From an uncultured Turicimonas sp. (GTDB lineage Bacteria; Pseudomonadota; Gammaproteobacteria; Burkholderiales; Burkholderiaceae_F), in contig CANTYJ010000041.1 in assembly GCA_947854175.1 (NCBI GenBank), positions 1 through 52,653 on the forward strand: DNA of 52,653 nt. The letters run 5' to 3'. The notes beneath the pieces are model-generated. The model worked only from the letters and a program-made list of their open reading frames with translations, searched no databases and was not told where the DNA came from. Numbering within the stretch: position 1 is the first letter of the stretch; every line of letters begins with the position of its first letter. The translations under genes were made by a program, and so were the position numbers. Shown here piece by piece: positions 8,683 through 17,719 of this stretch.

Positions 8683-9591
8683 ATGGCACAAAATAAATCA
8701 GCTTTGAACCGTCTAATTTCGAGAATATCAATTGCTTTGATGAAATCGACATCAAGCTGGAAGCAATCAACACGTACGTCCGTCGCCAATATCCTGGCCA
8801 ACATTGCCTGGGTAGCTCTACCGAAAAGAAGAAAAATTACGTTACGAAATCTTGAACTTTGCTTTCCGGACTGGCCGGAAGAAAAAAGAAGAGAAGTTGC
8901 AAAGTCACATTTCAAGTACCTTCTTAGAGCAGCTCTGGACCACAGCGTGTTAATTAACGGTACAAAAGAAGAAGTTCAGAATTACGTTAAGTTTGAAGGA
9001 AAAGAACAGTTTCTGGAGCTTGTAAAAGAAGCGCCTGTGATTATCATCACACCGCACTTTGTCGGGTTGGATGCAGGAGGCATTGCGATCAACACTTTTT
9101 ACCGCGGTTGCTCAATTTATCAACCTCAGTCAAATCCATTGTGGGACAAGGTTTTTTACGACGCCCGTAAACGCTTCTCTGATCCGGTTCTCATTCCGAA
9201 ATCCAGGACTGCAATCAAGGAAGTTATCAGAGCGATTAAGTCCGGTTTGTCCTGCTACTATCTTCCCGACATGGATCACGGAAGAAGAAACTCAATCTTC
9301 GTCCCATTTTTCGGTGTTCCTGCAGCCACCTTACCGATGGTTTCCAAGTTAGCCCGCTTAACGAAAGTTAAGGTCATTTGGGGTATTGCTGAAACCACCG
9401 AGACAGGCTATACCATGCACTTATCTGCTCCTTTGGAAAACTTTCCCACAGCAGATTCCGACGCCGATACTCTAAGAGTTACACAAGAGTTGGAAAAATA
9501 TATCCTCAAACACCCGGAGCAATATTTGTGGTCTCACCGCCGCTTTAAAACAAGACCCGAAGGAGAGCCGTCCGTCTATGAAAATCTCTAA
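8683..9591 (+). CDS. LpxL/HtrB-family lipid A acyltransferase
   Basis: A 302-residue inner-membrane-associated acyltransferase. The HX4D catalytic motif is visible in TPHFVGLDAGG (about residues 124-134), followed by YQPQSNPLWD, and YYLPDMDHG supplies the second conserved block (about 192-200). The family adds the secondary acyl chain of lipid A in late LPS synthesis. The metK|lpxL-dapF arrangement is common in Burkholderiales, which often carry two tandem lpxL-like genes; only one is present here. No clear Shine-Dalgarno is seen. Confidence 0.9.
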   Translation: MAQNKSALNRLISRISIALMKSTSSWKQSTRTSVANILANIAWVALPKRRKITLRNLELCFPDWPEEKRREVAKSHFKYLLRAALDHSVLINGTKEEVQNYVKFEGKEQFLELVKEAPVIIITPHFVGLDAGGIAINTFYRGCSIYQPQSNPLWDKVFYDARKRFSDPVLIPKSRTAIKEVIRAIKSGLSCYYLPDMDHGRRNSIFVPFFGVPAATLPMVSKLARLTKVKVIWGIAETTETGYTMHLSAPLENFPTADSDADTLRVTQELEKYILKHPEQYLWSHRRFKTRPEGEPSVYENL

Positions 9592-9738
9592 TTCTTGGCA
9601 AGAGTAAGTTTTCCTTAGCTGTTATGGAATTCCTGATCGAGGAATTTTCTAATCTAATTTAGGTCTCAATCCATTTAAACATGGGTACTGCCCATTACAA
9701 TTCAATTTAGTTTTCAATTTGATTCCAGCGAGGCGGCA

Positions 9739-10590
9739 GTGAAGATTAAGTTTTCAAAAATGCATGGAGCCGGCAACGACTTCGTTGTTATTGACTCGTT
9801 AAAGGAAGAATTCAATCTTCCGGCCCAAACAATCCGATTTTTAGCTGACCGACATTTTGGAGTAGGAGCCGATCAAGTTCTCGTTATCGAAAAATCCAAA
9901 TTACCCGGCGTCGATTTCAAATATCGCATATTCAATGCTGATGGTGGGGAAGTAGAGCAATGCGGGAACGGTGCTCGCTGCTTTGCTAAATATATTTGGG
10001 AAAAAGGATTGTCAACAAAAAAGAAAATCCGTGTCGAGACCCTGAAGGGAATTATTGAGCCGGAGATTCTGTCTGACGGTACAGTTAAAGTCATGATGAA
10101 TATTCCGTCTTTTGAGCCTCAGGATCTTCCTTTTAATCCGAAAGGACTGCCGGAAAGAGAAATAAACGGTGAAAAACAATGGGCTATCTCTTATGGGAAT
10201 GAACTTTACTGGTTTTCGATCTCTTCAATTGGCAATCCTCATGCAACTATTATTGTCGATGATTTATCCAAAGTTCCCGTCAAAGAATTGGGAGCCTTCA
10301 TAGAAAATCATCCTGCTTTTCCCTCACGGGTTAATGTCGGGTTCCTGGAAATCCGAGATCCTCACCACGGTGCCATTGAGGTATGGGAAAGGGGAACAGG
10401 ACAAACACTAGCATGCGGTACAGCCAACTGTGCAGCCGCTACAATTGCAATCAAACTAGGTAAAATGGAGTCACCTGTTACCTTTGACAATCTCGGCGGA
10501 GCTTTAACTCTGGACTGGGAAGGAGAAGGCATGAATATTTTCCTTCAAGGTCCGGCAGTCCGAGTTTTTGATAGCGAAATTAAAGTTTAA
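9739..10590 (+). CDS. dapF: diaminopimelate epimerase DapF
   Basis: 283 residues. MHGAGNDFVVID at the N-terminus is diagnostic. The two catalytic cysteines are in EQCGNGARC (about residue 75) and LACGTANC (about 226), each in its conserved context. It interconverts LL- and meso-diaminopimelate for lysine and peptidoglycan. GTG start at 9739 with a purine-rich GAGG upstream. It is followed after 11 bases by the DUF484 gene, a linkage conserved widely in Proteobacteria. Confidence 0.95.
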   Translation: MKIKFSKMHGAGNDFVVIDSLKEEFNLPAQTIRFLADRHFGVGADQVLVIEKSKLPGVDFKYRIFNADGGEVEQCGNGARCFAKYIWEKGLSTKKKIRVETLKGIIEPEILSDGTVKVMMNIPSFEPQDLPFNPKGLPEREINGEKQWAISYGNELYWFSISSIGNPHATIIVDDLSKVPVKELGAFIENHPAFPSRVNVGFLEIRDPHHGAIEVWERGTGQTLACGTANCAAATIAIKLGKMESPVTFDNLGGALTLDWEGEGMNIFLQGPAVRVFDSEIKV

Positions 10591-10601
10591 GAGCCAAATA
10601 T

Positions 10602-11303
10602 ATGCCAGAAAACAGTGCCCTACCCGTTGACTTTAATCCGGATGACTTTGTCGCTGAATATTTAAAGTGTCATCCTCATTATTTCAGTCACCGTCCAGAC
10701 ATTTTCTGCAAAGTTATTCCTCCAAGACAAAACAGAGAAGGCACCCGTAGTCTTTTGGAATGCCAAAATGAAGTGTTACGCTCGTCTCTGACAACCTATG
10801 AGCTCAGAGAGGAAGAGCTGAGGCAACGAGAAAAAGAACTTAAAACCCAGCGTCTTGAATTTTCAAGTGCCATTTTGGATCTCGCAATAGCACTTGTATC
10901 GATTTCGAAGGATTACATGATTCCCGAAACAATACTTGAACATTTCAAAAAATTCTTCGGCGTTGATAAAGGTGTAATACGACTTTGGATTTACCGCTCC
11001 GAATTTGCCGGCCAACCATTTACCGAACCTTTTTCAGATGAAGTAGAAAGTGAGATTTCTGACATGACTGATCCGTTTATCGGTGAAAATTCAGGGTCTG
11101 AGATTGCATCCTGGTTCGGAGTTCCTGAAGATGAAACTAAAGGCGTTTTATTGATTCCAATCCAGGCTCCGAACGGATTTACTTTTGGAGCAATCTGTCT
11201 TACTTCAAAAGAAATCAAGCCTTTTAAGACGCAGAAAGCGAAGGATTTTCTTTCTCAGGCGATTCCTCTTGCACAAGCTGCGTTACTACGTCTAACTAGA
11301 TAA
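10602..11303 (+). CDS. DUF484 family protein
   Basis: 233 residues. The N-terminus (DFVAEYLKCHPHYFSHRPDI) is the DUF484 hallmark. A charged helix follows (about residues 60-90, ELREEELRQREKELKTQ), then a GAF-like domain. Function is unknown, although homologues sit between dapF and xerC in many Proteobacteria. Here xerC is absent downstream and an RlmI-type methyltransferase starts 3 bases after the stop, so the three genes from dapF form one tight unit. Confidence 0.85.
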   Translation: MPENSALPVDFNPDDFVAEYLKCHPHYFSHRPDIFCKVIPPRQNREGTRSLLECQNEVLRSSLTTYELREEELRQREKELKTQRLEFSSAILDLAIALVSISKDYMIPETILEHFKKFFGVDKGVIRLWIYRSEFAGQPFTEPFSDEVESEISDMTDPFIGENSGSEIASWFGVPEDETKGVLLIPIQAPNGFTFGAICLTSKEIKPFKTQKAKDFLSQAIPLAQAALLRLTR

Positions 11304-11306
11304 AAA

Positions 11307-12542
11307 ATGAACACAAATTTTCCTGTCTTAACTCTTAAACCACATAAAGAGCGCGCACTTTTAAGAAGACATCCATGGGTTTACGCCACAGGAGTGGCCT
11401 CTGTCAAAGGTAAACCGAAAAGCGGGGACACAATCCGTATCCAGGACAACAAAGGGAACTTTTTAGCCTGGGGAGCCTACTCTCCTGAGGCAACCTTGCG
11501 TGCAAGATGCTGGTCATTCAATGAAAACGATGTCATCGACGAAAACTGGTTTAAGAAGAAAGTTTTTGAAGCTGTCCGTGCCCGGGATAATCTTAGAAAC
11601 CGCACGGATGCAATCCGATTGATATTTGGAGAGGCTGACTATCTTCCCGGGCTTATTGTCGATCAATATGCCAACCAGCTCGTTACTCAATTTCAGTCTG
11701 CCGGTGTTGAAAAATGGCGCAAAGAAATTGCAAAAGCTTTAATAGAAGCAACAGGCTCAAACCAAATTTACGATCGTTCGGATGCCGCAACCAGAGTCAG
11801 AGAAGGGCTTCCCGAACGCAAAGAAGTTCTCGAAGGAGTTGAGCCTCCGGAAGAAATTGAAATCGTTGAAGATGGTATCAAATACGGAGTCGATGTCCGT
11901 TCAGGACACAAGACAGGTTTTTATGTTGACCAACGGGATAACCGTGCACTAGCCAGAGAACTGGCTGCCAATTTTAAGAAAGTTCATGGCAGAGGAATGA
12001 GAGCATTAAACTGTTTTTGCTATACAGGTGGTTTCTCTTTAGCCCTAGCCAAGGGCGGTGCTGAAGAAGTTATTTCTATTGACTCCTCTGCAGATGCCCT
12101 TTTTCTTGCTCAGGAAAATGCCAAGAGAAATAATCTCGATGGTCACAACATGAAATGGATTGAGGCCAACGTTTTTGAGAAGCTCAGGGAATTTAGAGAC
12201 GCAGGAGAAAAGTTTGATTTAGTTATTTTGGATCCTCCTAAATTTGCCTCAAGCCACCATCATGTTGATAAAGCAGCCCGAGCCTACAAGGATATTAATC
12301 TCAACGGTCTGCGTCTGCTTAATGAGGGAGGAAGACTACTAACTTTCTCCTGTTCAGGTGCCATTGACGTAGATTTATTTCAAAAAATCGTCGCCGGAGC
12401 TGTTTTTGATGCGAAAACGGATGCCTGGATGGTTTCCCGTTTAGGCGCAGGCACAGACCATCCTTTCCTGATGACTCATCCGGAAGGCGAGTATCTGAAA
12501 GGTCTGCATCTAATTAGCAGAGGATCCGGTAGCGCAGGTTAA
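11307..12542 (+). CDS. class I rRNA methyltransferase, RlmI (YccW)-like
   Basis: 411 residues. The N-terminal PUA-like domain (about 1-80; RHPWVYATGVASVKG) is followed by a central region with KTGFYVDQRDNR, then a Rossmann SAM-binding fold with NCFCYTGGFSLALA (about 233-246) and the catalytic-loop motif LDPPKFA (about 309-315). RlmI methylates C1962 of 23S rRNA at position 5; the exact target here is inferred from family. It starts 3 bases after the DUF484 stop and ends at a hairpin terminator. Confidence 0.88.
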   Translation: MNTNFPVLTLKPHKERALLRRHPWVYATGVASVKGKPKSGDTIRIQDNKGNFLAWGAYSPEATLRARCWSFNENDVIDENWFKKKVFEAVRARDNLRNRTDAIRLIFGEADYLPGLIVDQYANQLVTQFQSAGVEKWRKEIAKALIEATGSNQIYDRSDAATRVREGLPERKEVLEGVEPPEEIEIVEDGIKYGVDVRSGHKTGFYVDQRDNRALARELAANFKKVHGRGMRALNCFCYTGGFSLALAKGGAEEVISIDSSADALFLAQENAKRNNLDGHNMKWIEANVFEKLREFRDAGEKFDLVILDPPKFASSHHHVDKAARAYKDINLNGLRLLNEGGRLLTFSCSGAIDVDLFQKIVAGAVFDAKTDAWMVSRLGAGTDHPFLMTHPEGEYLKGLHLISRGSGSAG

Positions 12543-12571
12543 AGATTCTGCAAAATTATTTTTTGTGGCGG

Positions 12572-12610
12572 ACAGAGTACCTTGACTAATTCAGGTACTC
12601 TGTTTTGTTC
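12572..12610 (+). terminator. dapF-operon terminator
   Basis: An 11-bp perfect stem (12572-12582 with 12593-12603, core AGAGTACC/GGTACTCT) and 10-base loop are followed by TTTGTTCT, just after the rlmI-like stop codon. Confidence 0.85.
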
Positions 12611-12975
12611 TAGCGTTGATAACCAATCAACAGGCATCTATACACCATCAATTAAGTTCTTTATTAGAAAAGTAAAAACCTATTGATTCAACATAAAAAA
12701 TTAAGTTCCTTTGGATGGCTGAATTTTAAATTTTCGTATTCCTCAACCATACTTCCCAAACTGAGCCTGCAAAAGAATCTTGATTTTGTATTTCTTTGTA
12801 ATTCTTATAAACCCTTTATCCTTCGTCTTTCATAGACCTTTGTGATCCACAAAAAGAGAAAGTTTGAAAGAAATCATACTTGACAAGAGTAATACAATCA
12901 CTTGCTTAGAAAATATTCTCAATTGTTCCGAGAATGGATTTTCGGAGCTGTTGAAGTTATAAATCGGAGGCTCAA
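12611..12975 (+). promoter_or_regulatory. cobW upstream region with possible promoter
   Basis: There is no gene-like frame in this AT-rich gap. A consensus -35 (TTGACA, 12880-12885) is present but the hexamer 17 bases downstream (TGCTTA) is a poor -10. GGAGG six bases before the cobW ATG is a strong ribosome-binding site. I did not find a convincing Zur operator. Confidence 0.35.
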
Positions 12976-14133
12976 ATGGACAAATTAATCCCGGTTACTA
13001 TCATTACCGGTTTCCTTGGGGCTGGCAAAACCACCCTTCTTAACCGTATCCTCAAAGAAGAACACGGCCAAAAGATTGCTGTTATCGAAAATGAATTTGG
13101 TGAAGAAGCCATTGATAATGACCTCCTCGTCACAAATGAAGATGAAGAAATCATCACCATGAGCAATGGCTGTATCTGCTGTACCATCCGTGGCGATTTA
13201 GCAGAAAATCTTATAAAGCTCGCAGAGAAAAGAGAAAACGGCGAAGCCAATTTTGACAGAGTCATTATTGAAACAACCGGTGTTGCAGATCCCGGCCCTG
13301 TTGCTCAAACCTTCTTTATGGATGATGAAGTCGCACAAAGATACATGGTTGACGGTATCGTTACGGTGGTTGATGCTGTAAACGGTACACGAACATTAAA
13401 CGAATCAGAAGAGGCTCAGTCCCAAGTCGGTTTTGCCGACAGACTTCTTCTTTCTAAGACAGACATTGCTGATAAAGAAGTTGTCCAGGATCTTACAGAA
13501 AGAATTCATCGCATTAATCCAAGAGCCCCTGTGATTGAATGTGATATGGGCAACGTTGATATTAAGGAAGTTCTTGATATCAACAGCTTTAATTTAGATG
13601 CAGCTTTAGAGCTTGATCCTGACTTTCTGAAGGAAGAAGCCCCTGAATGCTGCGAACACGATCATGAGCATGGAGAATGCGGTTGCGGCCATCACCATGA
13701 TCACGATCACTGTGAATGCGGAAAAGATCATGACCACGATCATGATTGCCATTGCCATGATCATCACGAACACGATGAACATTGCGAATGTGGTTGTCAC
13801 GGTCACCATTCTCATAACACTAAACCTCGTTATGACGATGAAATTTCCGCTTTCATGTTCCATTCGGACAAACCTTTTGATCCTGCCAGATTAGACAGCT
13901 ACATGAGATCTCTTACAGGGGTTTACGGACCCGACATGTTAAGGTATAAAGGCGTATTGTTTATGAAAGGCACGGACAGGAAAATGATTTTTCAAGGCGT
14001 CCACATGCTAATGGCCGCCGATCTCGGCAAACCGTGGGGAAACGAAAAACCGTCTTCTAAGATTGTGTTTATCGGACGTCGTTTACCGAAGAAGTCTATT
14101 ATCCAAGGTCTGGAGACCTGTTTAGCAGAATAA
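12976..14133 (+). CDS. CobW/COG0523 G3E GTPase with His/Cys-rich metal-binding segment
   Basis: 385 residues. Walker A GFLGAGKTT is at 12-20, the CICC metal motif (GCICC) at 65-69, and the base-recognition SKTD at 160-163; the CobW C-terminal domain runs from about 285. Between them residues 225-280 carry 21 His and 11 Cys in 56 residues, in HDH, CEC and CHC runs. COG0523 proteins are GTP-dependent metallochaperones, mostly for zinc. The insert suggests high-capacity metal binding. Good Shine-Dalgarno (GGAGG). The dksA-like gene follows after 33 bases, as in other Burkholderiales. Confidence 0.9.
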   Translation: MDKLIPVTIITGFLGAGKTTLLNRILKEEHGQKIAVIENEFGEEAIDNDLLVTNEDEEIITMSNGCICCTIRGDLAENLIKLAEKRENGEANFDRVIIETTGVADPGPVAQTFFMDDEVAQRYMVDGIVTVVDAVNGTRTLNESEEAQSQVGFADRLLLSKTDIADKEVVQDLTERIHRINPRAPVIECDMGNVDIKEVLDINSFNLDAALELDPDFLKEEAPECCEHDHEHGECGCGHHHDHDHCECGKDHDHDHDCHCHDHHEHDEHCECGCHGHHSHNTKPRYDDEISAFMFHSDKPFDPARLDSYMRSLTGVYGPDMLRYKGVLFMKGTDRKMIFQGVHMLMAADLGKPWGNEKPSSKIVFIGRRLPKKSIIQGLETCLAE

Positions 14134-14166
14134 AAAAATTAATCTCATCTTTTATAGGAAAACAAC

Positions 14167-14808
14167 ATGGCAACTAAGCGTAGCGCCACAACAAAATCAG
14201 CCTCTGCAAAGAAATCCGGAGTAAAGAAGACATCTACTCAGCAGGCTTTTAATGACGCTGCTGAAATCGCACCTTTGGTTCAAACACACAAATCAAACGG
14301 CGGAAACGTCGTTGATACCGAAGAAGCTCAAAAAGCCGCTGAATTTTTGAAAGCTTCCATGGCTAACAAAACACAAGGTGCGATCATTGTTGACGGCATC
14401 ACAATTCCTACTGAGGCAGAACTTTTGAGCATGCCGGAAGATGATTACATGAACGAAAGACAAGTTGCTTTCTTCAAACATCTTCTCAAGGAAAGAGAAG
14501 CTCAGTTAAAAGAAAATGCAGGGCAGACAACTGAAAATCTGAGAGAAACAACCATTATCCCGGATCCTTCAGACAGAGCCACTGTCGAAGAAGAACATGC
14601 TCTGGAATTGAGAACCAGAGACAGAGAAAGAAAGCTTCTGAAAAAAGTCCAGGAAGCAATCAAGCGCCTTGAAAAAGGCGAATACGGCTGGTGCGAAGAA
14701 ACCGGTGATCCAATCGGAATTCCAAGACTCTTAGCCCGTCCGACTGCAACTCTTTCTCTTGAAGCACAGCAAAGAAGAGAAATGAGACAAAAACTCTACG
14801 GAGACTAA
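14167..14808 (+). CDS. dksA: DksA-type RNA polymerase-binding factor, cysteine-poor
   Basis: 213 residues. A Ser/Thr/Lys/Ala-rich N-terminal tail of about 80 residues precedes the DksA coiled coil (about 95-165) and the zinc-finger region YGWCEETGDPIGIPRLLARP. Only the first of four canonical zinc cysteines remains (Cys176); the others are Thr, Ser and Ala. Such one-Cys forms occur in Betaproteobacteria and should fold without zinc. DksA acts with ppGpp at the RNA polymerase secondary channel in the stringent response. Linkage to the CobW GTPase fits metal homeostasis. A terminator follows. Confidence 0.9.
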   Translation: MATKRSATTKSASAKKSGVKKTSTQQAFNDAAEIAPLVQTHKSNGGNVVDTEEAQKAAEFLKASMANKTQGAIIVDGITIPTEAELLSMPEDDYMNERQVAFFKHLLKEREAQLKENAGQTTENLRETTIIPDPSDRATVEEEHALELRTRDRERKLLKKVQEAIKRLEKGEYGWCEETGDPIGIPRLLARPTATLSLEAQQRREMRQKLYGD

Positions 14809-14819
14809 TAGTTTCTATC

Positions 14820-14852
14820 GCAAAAGTTCTCGCAAGAGAACTTTTGCTTTTT
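14820..14852. terminator. hairpin terminator between dksA and secreted-protein gene
   Basis: A 12-bp perfect stem with a four-base loop (GCAA), arms 14820-14831 and 14836-14847, is followed by TTTTTA on the plus strand. The convergent gene's stop codon overlaps its tail. Confidence 0.85.
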
Positions 14853-15315
14853 AGTCATCATCGTGGTGTTTCTTAAACTTTTTCCATTTCTTCTTCATTT
14901 CTTTGTGAAGGTCCCCATCATCGAAGTCGTGATGTTTGTGCTTCCGATGAAAAGATTTGGGAGGTTTTCTGTGCCCATATTCTTTTTCATACCAGTCATT
15001 TTTCACAAAATAGACAGGGCGCTGACAGGCACCATATTTCCGACAATACTTCTTCCAAGACTTTCTTTGAAAATTTGGCACACGTAGGTAAATAGGTTCT
15101 GTACTTATAGCGACCGGGCCTATAGCAATGACAGGCTGAACATTCCAAACGCTTGGATGAACCCCTTGAAGAATATTCAATGGTCCGTAGTAACCGGGAG
15201 CACCCACGTTTAAATTGAAATGAACGTTAAGTTGGGCCCGAGCATTTTCAGACGAAAATAGAACTCCCGACAAGCAAATTAATACACTCAAAAAACATTT
15301 TAGAAGGTTCTTCAT
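14851..15315 (-). CDS. secreted basic protein, unknown function
   Basis: 154 residues. A signal peptide (about 1-27, cleavage after ARA) is followed by a mature region containing GPVAISTEPIYLRVP and KYCRKYGACQRPVYFV, blocks I associate with a family of short exported betaproteobacterial proteins of unknown role. The last 40 residues are extremely rich in Lys, His and Asp and could bind metal or polyanions. Two cysteines (about 91 and 97) may form a disulfide. Strong Shine-Dalgarno (AGGAGG, 15324-15319). Monocistronic. Confidence 0.7.
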   Translation of the reverse strand: MKNLLKCFLSVLICLSGVLFSSENARAQLNVHFNLNVGAPGYYGPLNILQGVHPSVWNVQPVIAIGPVAISTEPIYLRVPNFQRKSWKKYCRKYGACQRPVYFVKNDWYEKEYGHRKPPKSFHRKHKHHDFDDGDLHKEMKKKWKKFKKHHDDD

Positions 15316-15517
15316 AAACGCCTCCTGAAAAGCCTTTCATTTGGATATGCTACCAAAAGATTGTTATACCTATAAGTGTTACTACTTAAATTGCTTTCTC
15401 TCCTGATGATCGGTATTTTCCTTTAATCCTACAAAAAATGCTCAAAACCCGCGTATTTATGGGATGTTGAGTAATAATTCAAATACTGAGATTAATGACC
15501 ATTTTGAGATTCAGAAA

Positions 15518-16456
15518 ATGTTTGTACAAAACTTTTTAGTTGCATTCCCTCTATTTGCACTAATTGGAATAGGCTTTTTTTGTACAAAAATCCGTTTGGT
15601 CAATGATGCTATCGGCAACGGTTTATCAAGGTACGCTTTTGTGATTGCCATTCCGATGTTGCTGTTTAATGTCATGAGTAACATCACACATCTGCCTCCT
15701 CCGAACTGGTGGATCGCAATTTCTTTTTTTGGATCCTGCTTTATTGTTTTTTTAATCGGACGTATCGTCGGCAGTAAATACCTAAAGTTAAACGGCGAAG
15801 GACAAACTATCTTTGGGATGGCAGGTGTTTTCTCCAATAACGTTCAGCTGGGTATTCCAATAGCCATCGCACTCTTAGGAGAAAAAGTACTCCCGTCCAT
15901 TGCCGTTATTTTTTCTTTAAACGGTTTCTTAATGTGGACAATTGCCACTGTTGCCATAGAGATGAGCCGCAATAAAAGCCCATCCTTTAAGAAAACTTTG
16001 ATCAAAGGAACAATCTCGACCTTGAAGAACCCCATTGTTGTCGGCATTTTAGCGGGGACAGCATGGGGGCTCACCGGTTGGAATCTTCCGCCTCCCGTTC
16101 AAAAAACAGCTACTCTTCTTGGAGATTCTGCTTCGACCGTTGCATTATTTTCTGTTGGTGTTGGACTGGCCAAATACAAATTCTCTTCCAGCATTAATTT
16201 CACGGTGTATATAACTGCTCTGAAATTATTTGTTCAGCCGCTCGTTGTTCTTCTATTGTGTCATCTCATCGGACTTGGTCAAACAGAAACAGCCGCAACG
16301 TTCCTTATGGCCTGCCTTCCTGTCGGTGTCAATGTATACATCATGGCTCAGGAGTTTGATGTTTTACAAGGAGCAACGGCCAATGCGCTTTTAGTAACAA
16401 CAGCGCTTGCCGCTTTTACTGTCCCGATGATGATGAGCCTCTTTGGTCTCGTTTAA
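15518..16456 (+). CDS. AEC (auxin efflux carrier-like) family transporter
   Basis: About 312 residues with around ten hydrophobic segments and the AEC features GNGLSRYAFVIAIPMLLFNVM in the first repeat and FSNNVQLGIPIA in the middle. Bacterial relatives carry malate, malonate or other small acids; the substrate here is unknown. An in-frame ATG at 15464 would add 18 hydrophilic residues; I prefer 15518 because family members begin close to the first helix. It precedes a DSD1-like enzyme, a LysR regulator and the dcuC-iadA pair on the same strand. Confidence 0.8.
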   Translation: MFVQNFLVAFPLFALIGIGFFCTKIRLVNDAIGNGLSRYAFVIAIPMLLFNVMSNITHLPPPNWWIAISFFGSCFIVFLIGRIVGSKYLKLNGEGQTIFGMAGVFSNNVQLGIPIAIALLGEKVLPSIAVIFSLNGFLMWTIATVAIEMSRNKSPSFKKTLIKGTISTLKNPIVVGILAGTAWGLTGWNLPPPVQKTATLLGDSASTVALFSVGVGLAKYKFSSSINFTVYITALKLFVQPLVVLLLCHLIGLGQTETAATFLMACLPVGVNVYIMAQEFDVLQGATANALLVTTALAAFTVPMMMSLFGLV

Positions 16457-16575
16457 GATTTTCTCCTATCTTTTATTAAACTCAACTTACTTCTGAGCTT
16501 AATTCAATTTAATAATAAAGTTTATCCGACAGTTAGGATGGTAAGCCATATTAAAAATAATCATAAGGAAATTCG

Positions 16576-17679
16576 ATGGATATATCAGAACTAAGCACTC
16601 CATGCCTGATTCTTGATGAATCGAAATTCAAAAAACACTGCGATGAGATGAAAAAGAAATGCAGGGATTTAGGAGTAACCTTACGTCCGCACCTCAAAAC
16701 TGGAAAATCTCACGAGTTTTCTCTTTATCAGATGGAAACTCCGGAAGGACCGGCGACTGTGTCAACTTTACTTGAAGCAGAAAATTTCTTTGAGTGGGGC
16801 GTAAAAGATATTATTTATGCCGTCGGACTATCACCAAACAAATTCCAAAAGGTTTTAGAGCTAATTAAGCGAGGCTGCAATTTAAAAGTAATTTTGGACA
16901 ATACAGAGACTGCGAAGAAACTAAGCGAGTTCTGTAAAGCTAATAACACTGAGATTAAGGTGCTCATTGAAGTTGATTGCGACGGTCACCGCTCCGGTGT
17001 CAAAGTTGATTCTAACGAATTAATCGATATAGCAAATTATTTAAAAGACGGTGCACAACTAACCGGGGTCTTAACCCATGCAGGAGACTCTTACAGATGT
17101 GTCGGTGAAGCACAATGCAGAAAAGCCCAAGAAAACGAAAGAGACTCCATTGTTAAGGCCGCCAACAGACTAAAAAAAGCCGGATTCAATATAAACATTA
17201 TCAGCGCCGGTTCCACACCGACAGCAAAATTTGCCAAAAATTGGGACGGTGTTACTGAAGTCCGCTGTGGTGTTTATTGTGTCGGAGATCTTGTAATGGC
17301 CGGAGTAGGTGTTTACGAACCAGAAGACATAGCCTTATCTCTTTTAGTTGAAGTAATCGGTCATCAGAAAGAAAAAGGTTGGATTATTACTGACGGTGGC
17401 TGGATGGCCTTGTCACGCGACAGAGGAACAGCAAATCAAAAAGTTGATTGGGGATATGGAGCGGTATGCGATGTTGATGGAAATATTCTTCCCGGCCTTT
17501 TGGTCAAAGGTGCCAATCAGGAACATGGAATTATTTGCAGTCGGAATGACAACCGATTAAAGCCTGAGGATTTTCCAATTGGAACTAAACTCAGGATCTT
17601 ACCTAATCATGCCTGTGCCATGGCGGCCCAGCATGATCATTACAATTTAGTTAAAGGTAGAAACGTTATTTCGAATTAG
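16576..17679 (+). CDS. DSD1/D-threonine-aldolase-fold PLP enzyme
   Basis: 367 residues. An N-terminal alanine-racemase-like TIM barrel has the PLP lysine in RPHLKTGKS (Lys41). The C-terminal DSD domain has the metal-ligand pair NHAC (His345, Cys347). The family includes D-threonine aldolase, eukaryotic D-serine dehydratase and D-threo-3-hydroxyaspartate dehydratase; I cannot choose among them. The usual KTHK after the lysine reads KTGK here. Shine-Dalgarno AAGGAA precedes the ATG. The LysR gene starts about 40 bases downstream, suggesting a catabolic unit. Confidence 0.85.
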   Translation: MDISELSTPCLILDESKFKKHCDEMKKKCRDLGVTLRPHLKTGKSHEFSLYQMETPEGPATVSTLLEAENFFEWGVKDIIYAVGLSPNKFQKVLELIKRGCNLKVILDNTETAKKLSEFCKANNTEIKVLIEVDCDGHRSGVKVDSNELIDIANYLKDGAQLTGVLTHAGDSYRCVGEAQCRKAQENERDSIVKAANRLKKAGFNINIISAGSTPTAKFAKNWDGVTEVRCGVYCVGDLVMAGVGVYEPEDIALSLLVEVIGHQKEKGWIITDGGWMALSRDRGTANQKVDWGYGAVCDVDGNILPGLLVKGANQEHGIICSRNDNRLKPEDFPIGTKLRILPNHACAMAAQHDHYNLVKGRNVISN

Positions 17680-17719
17680 CCCAGATTCTCAGGATGGTAC
17701 AAACAATAGGAGAAATACT

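Noticed and set aside
12611-12975. Zur operator upstream of cobW
   Set aside because: No convincing palindromic AT-rich Zur-like site was found by eye.
13606-13894. Antisense and alternate frames over the His/Cys-rich part of CobW
   Set aside because: They are shadows produced by the biased His/Asp codons of the real gene.
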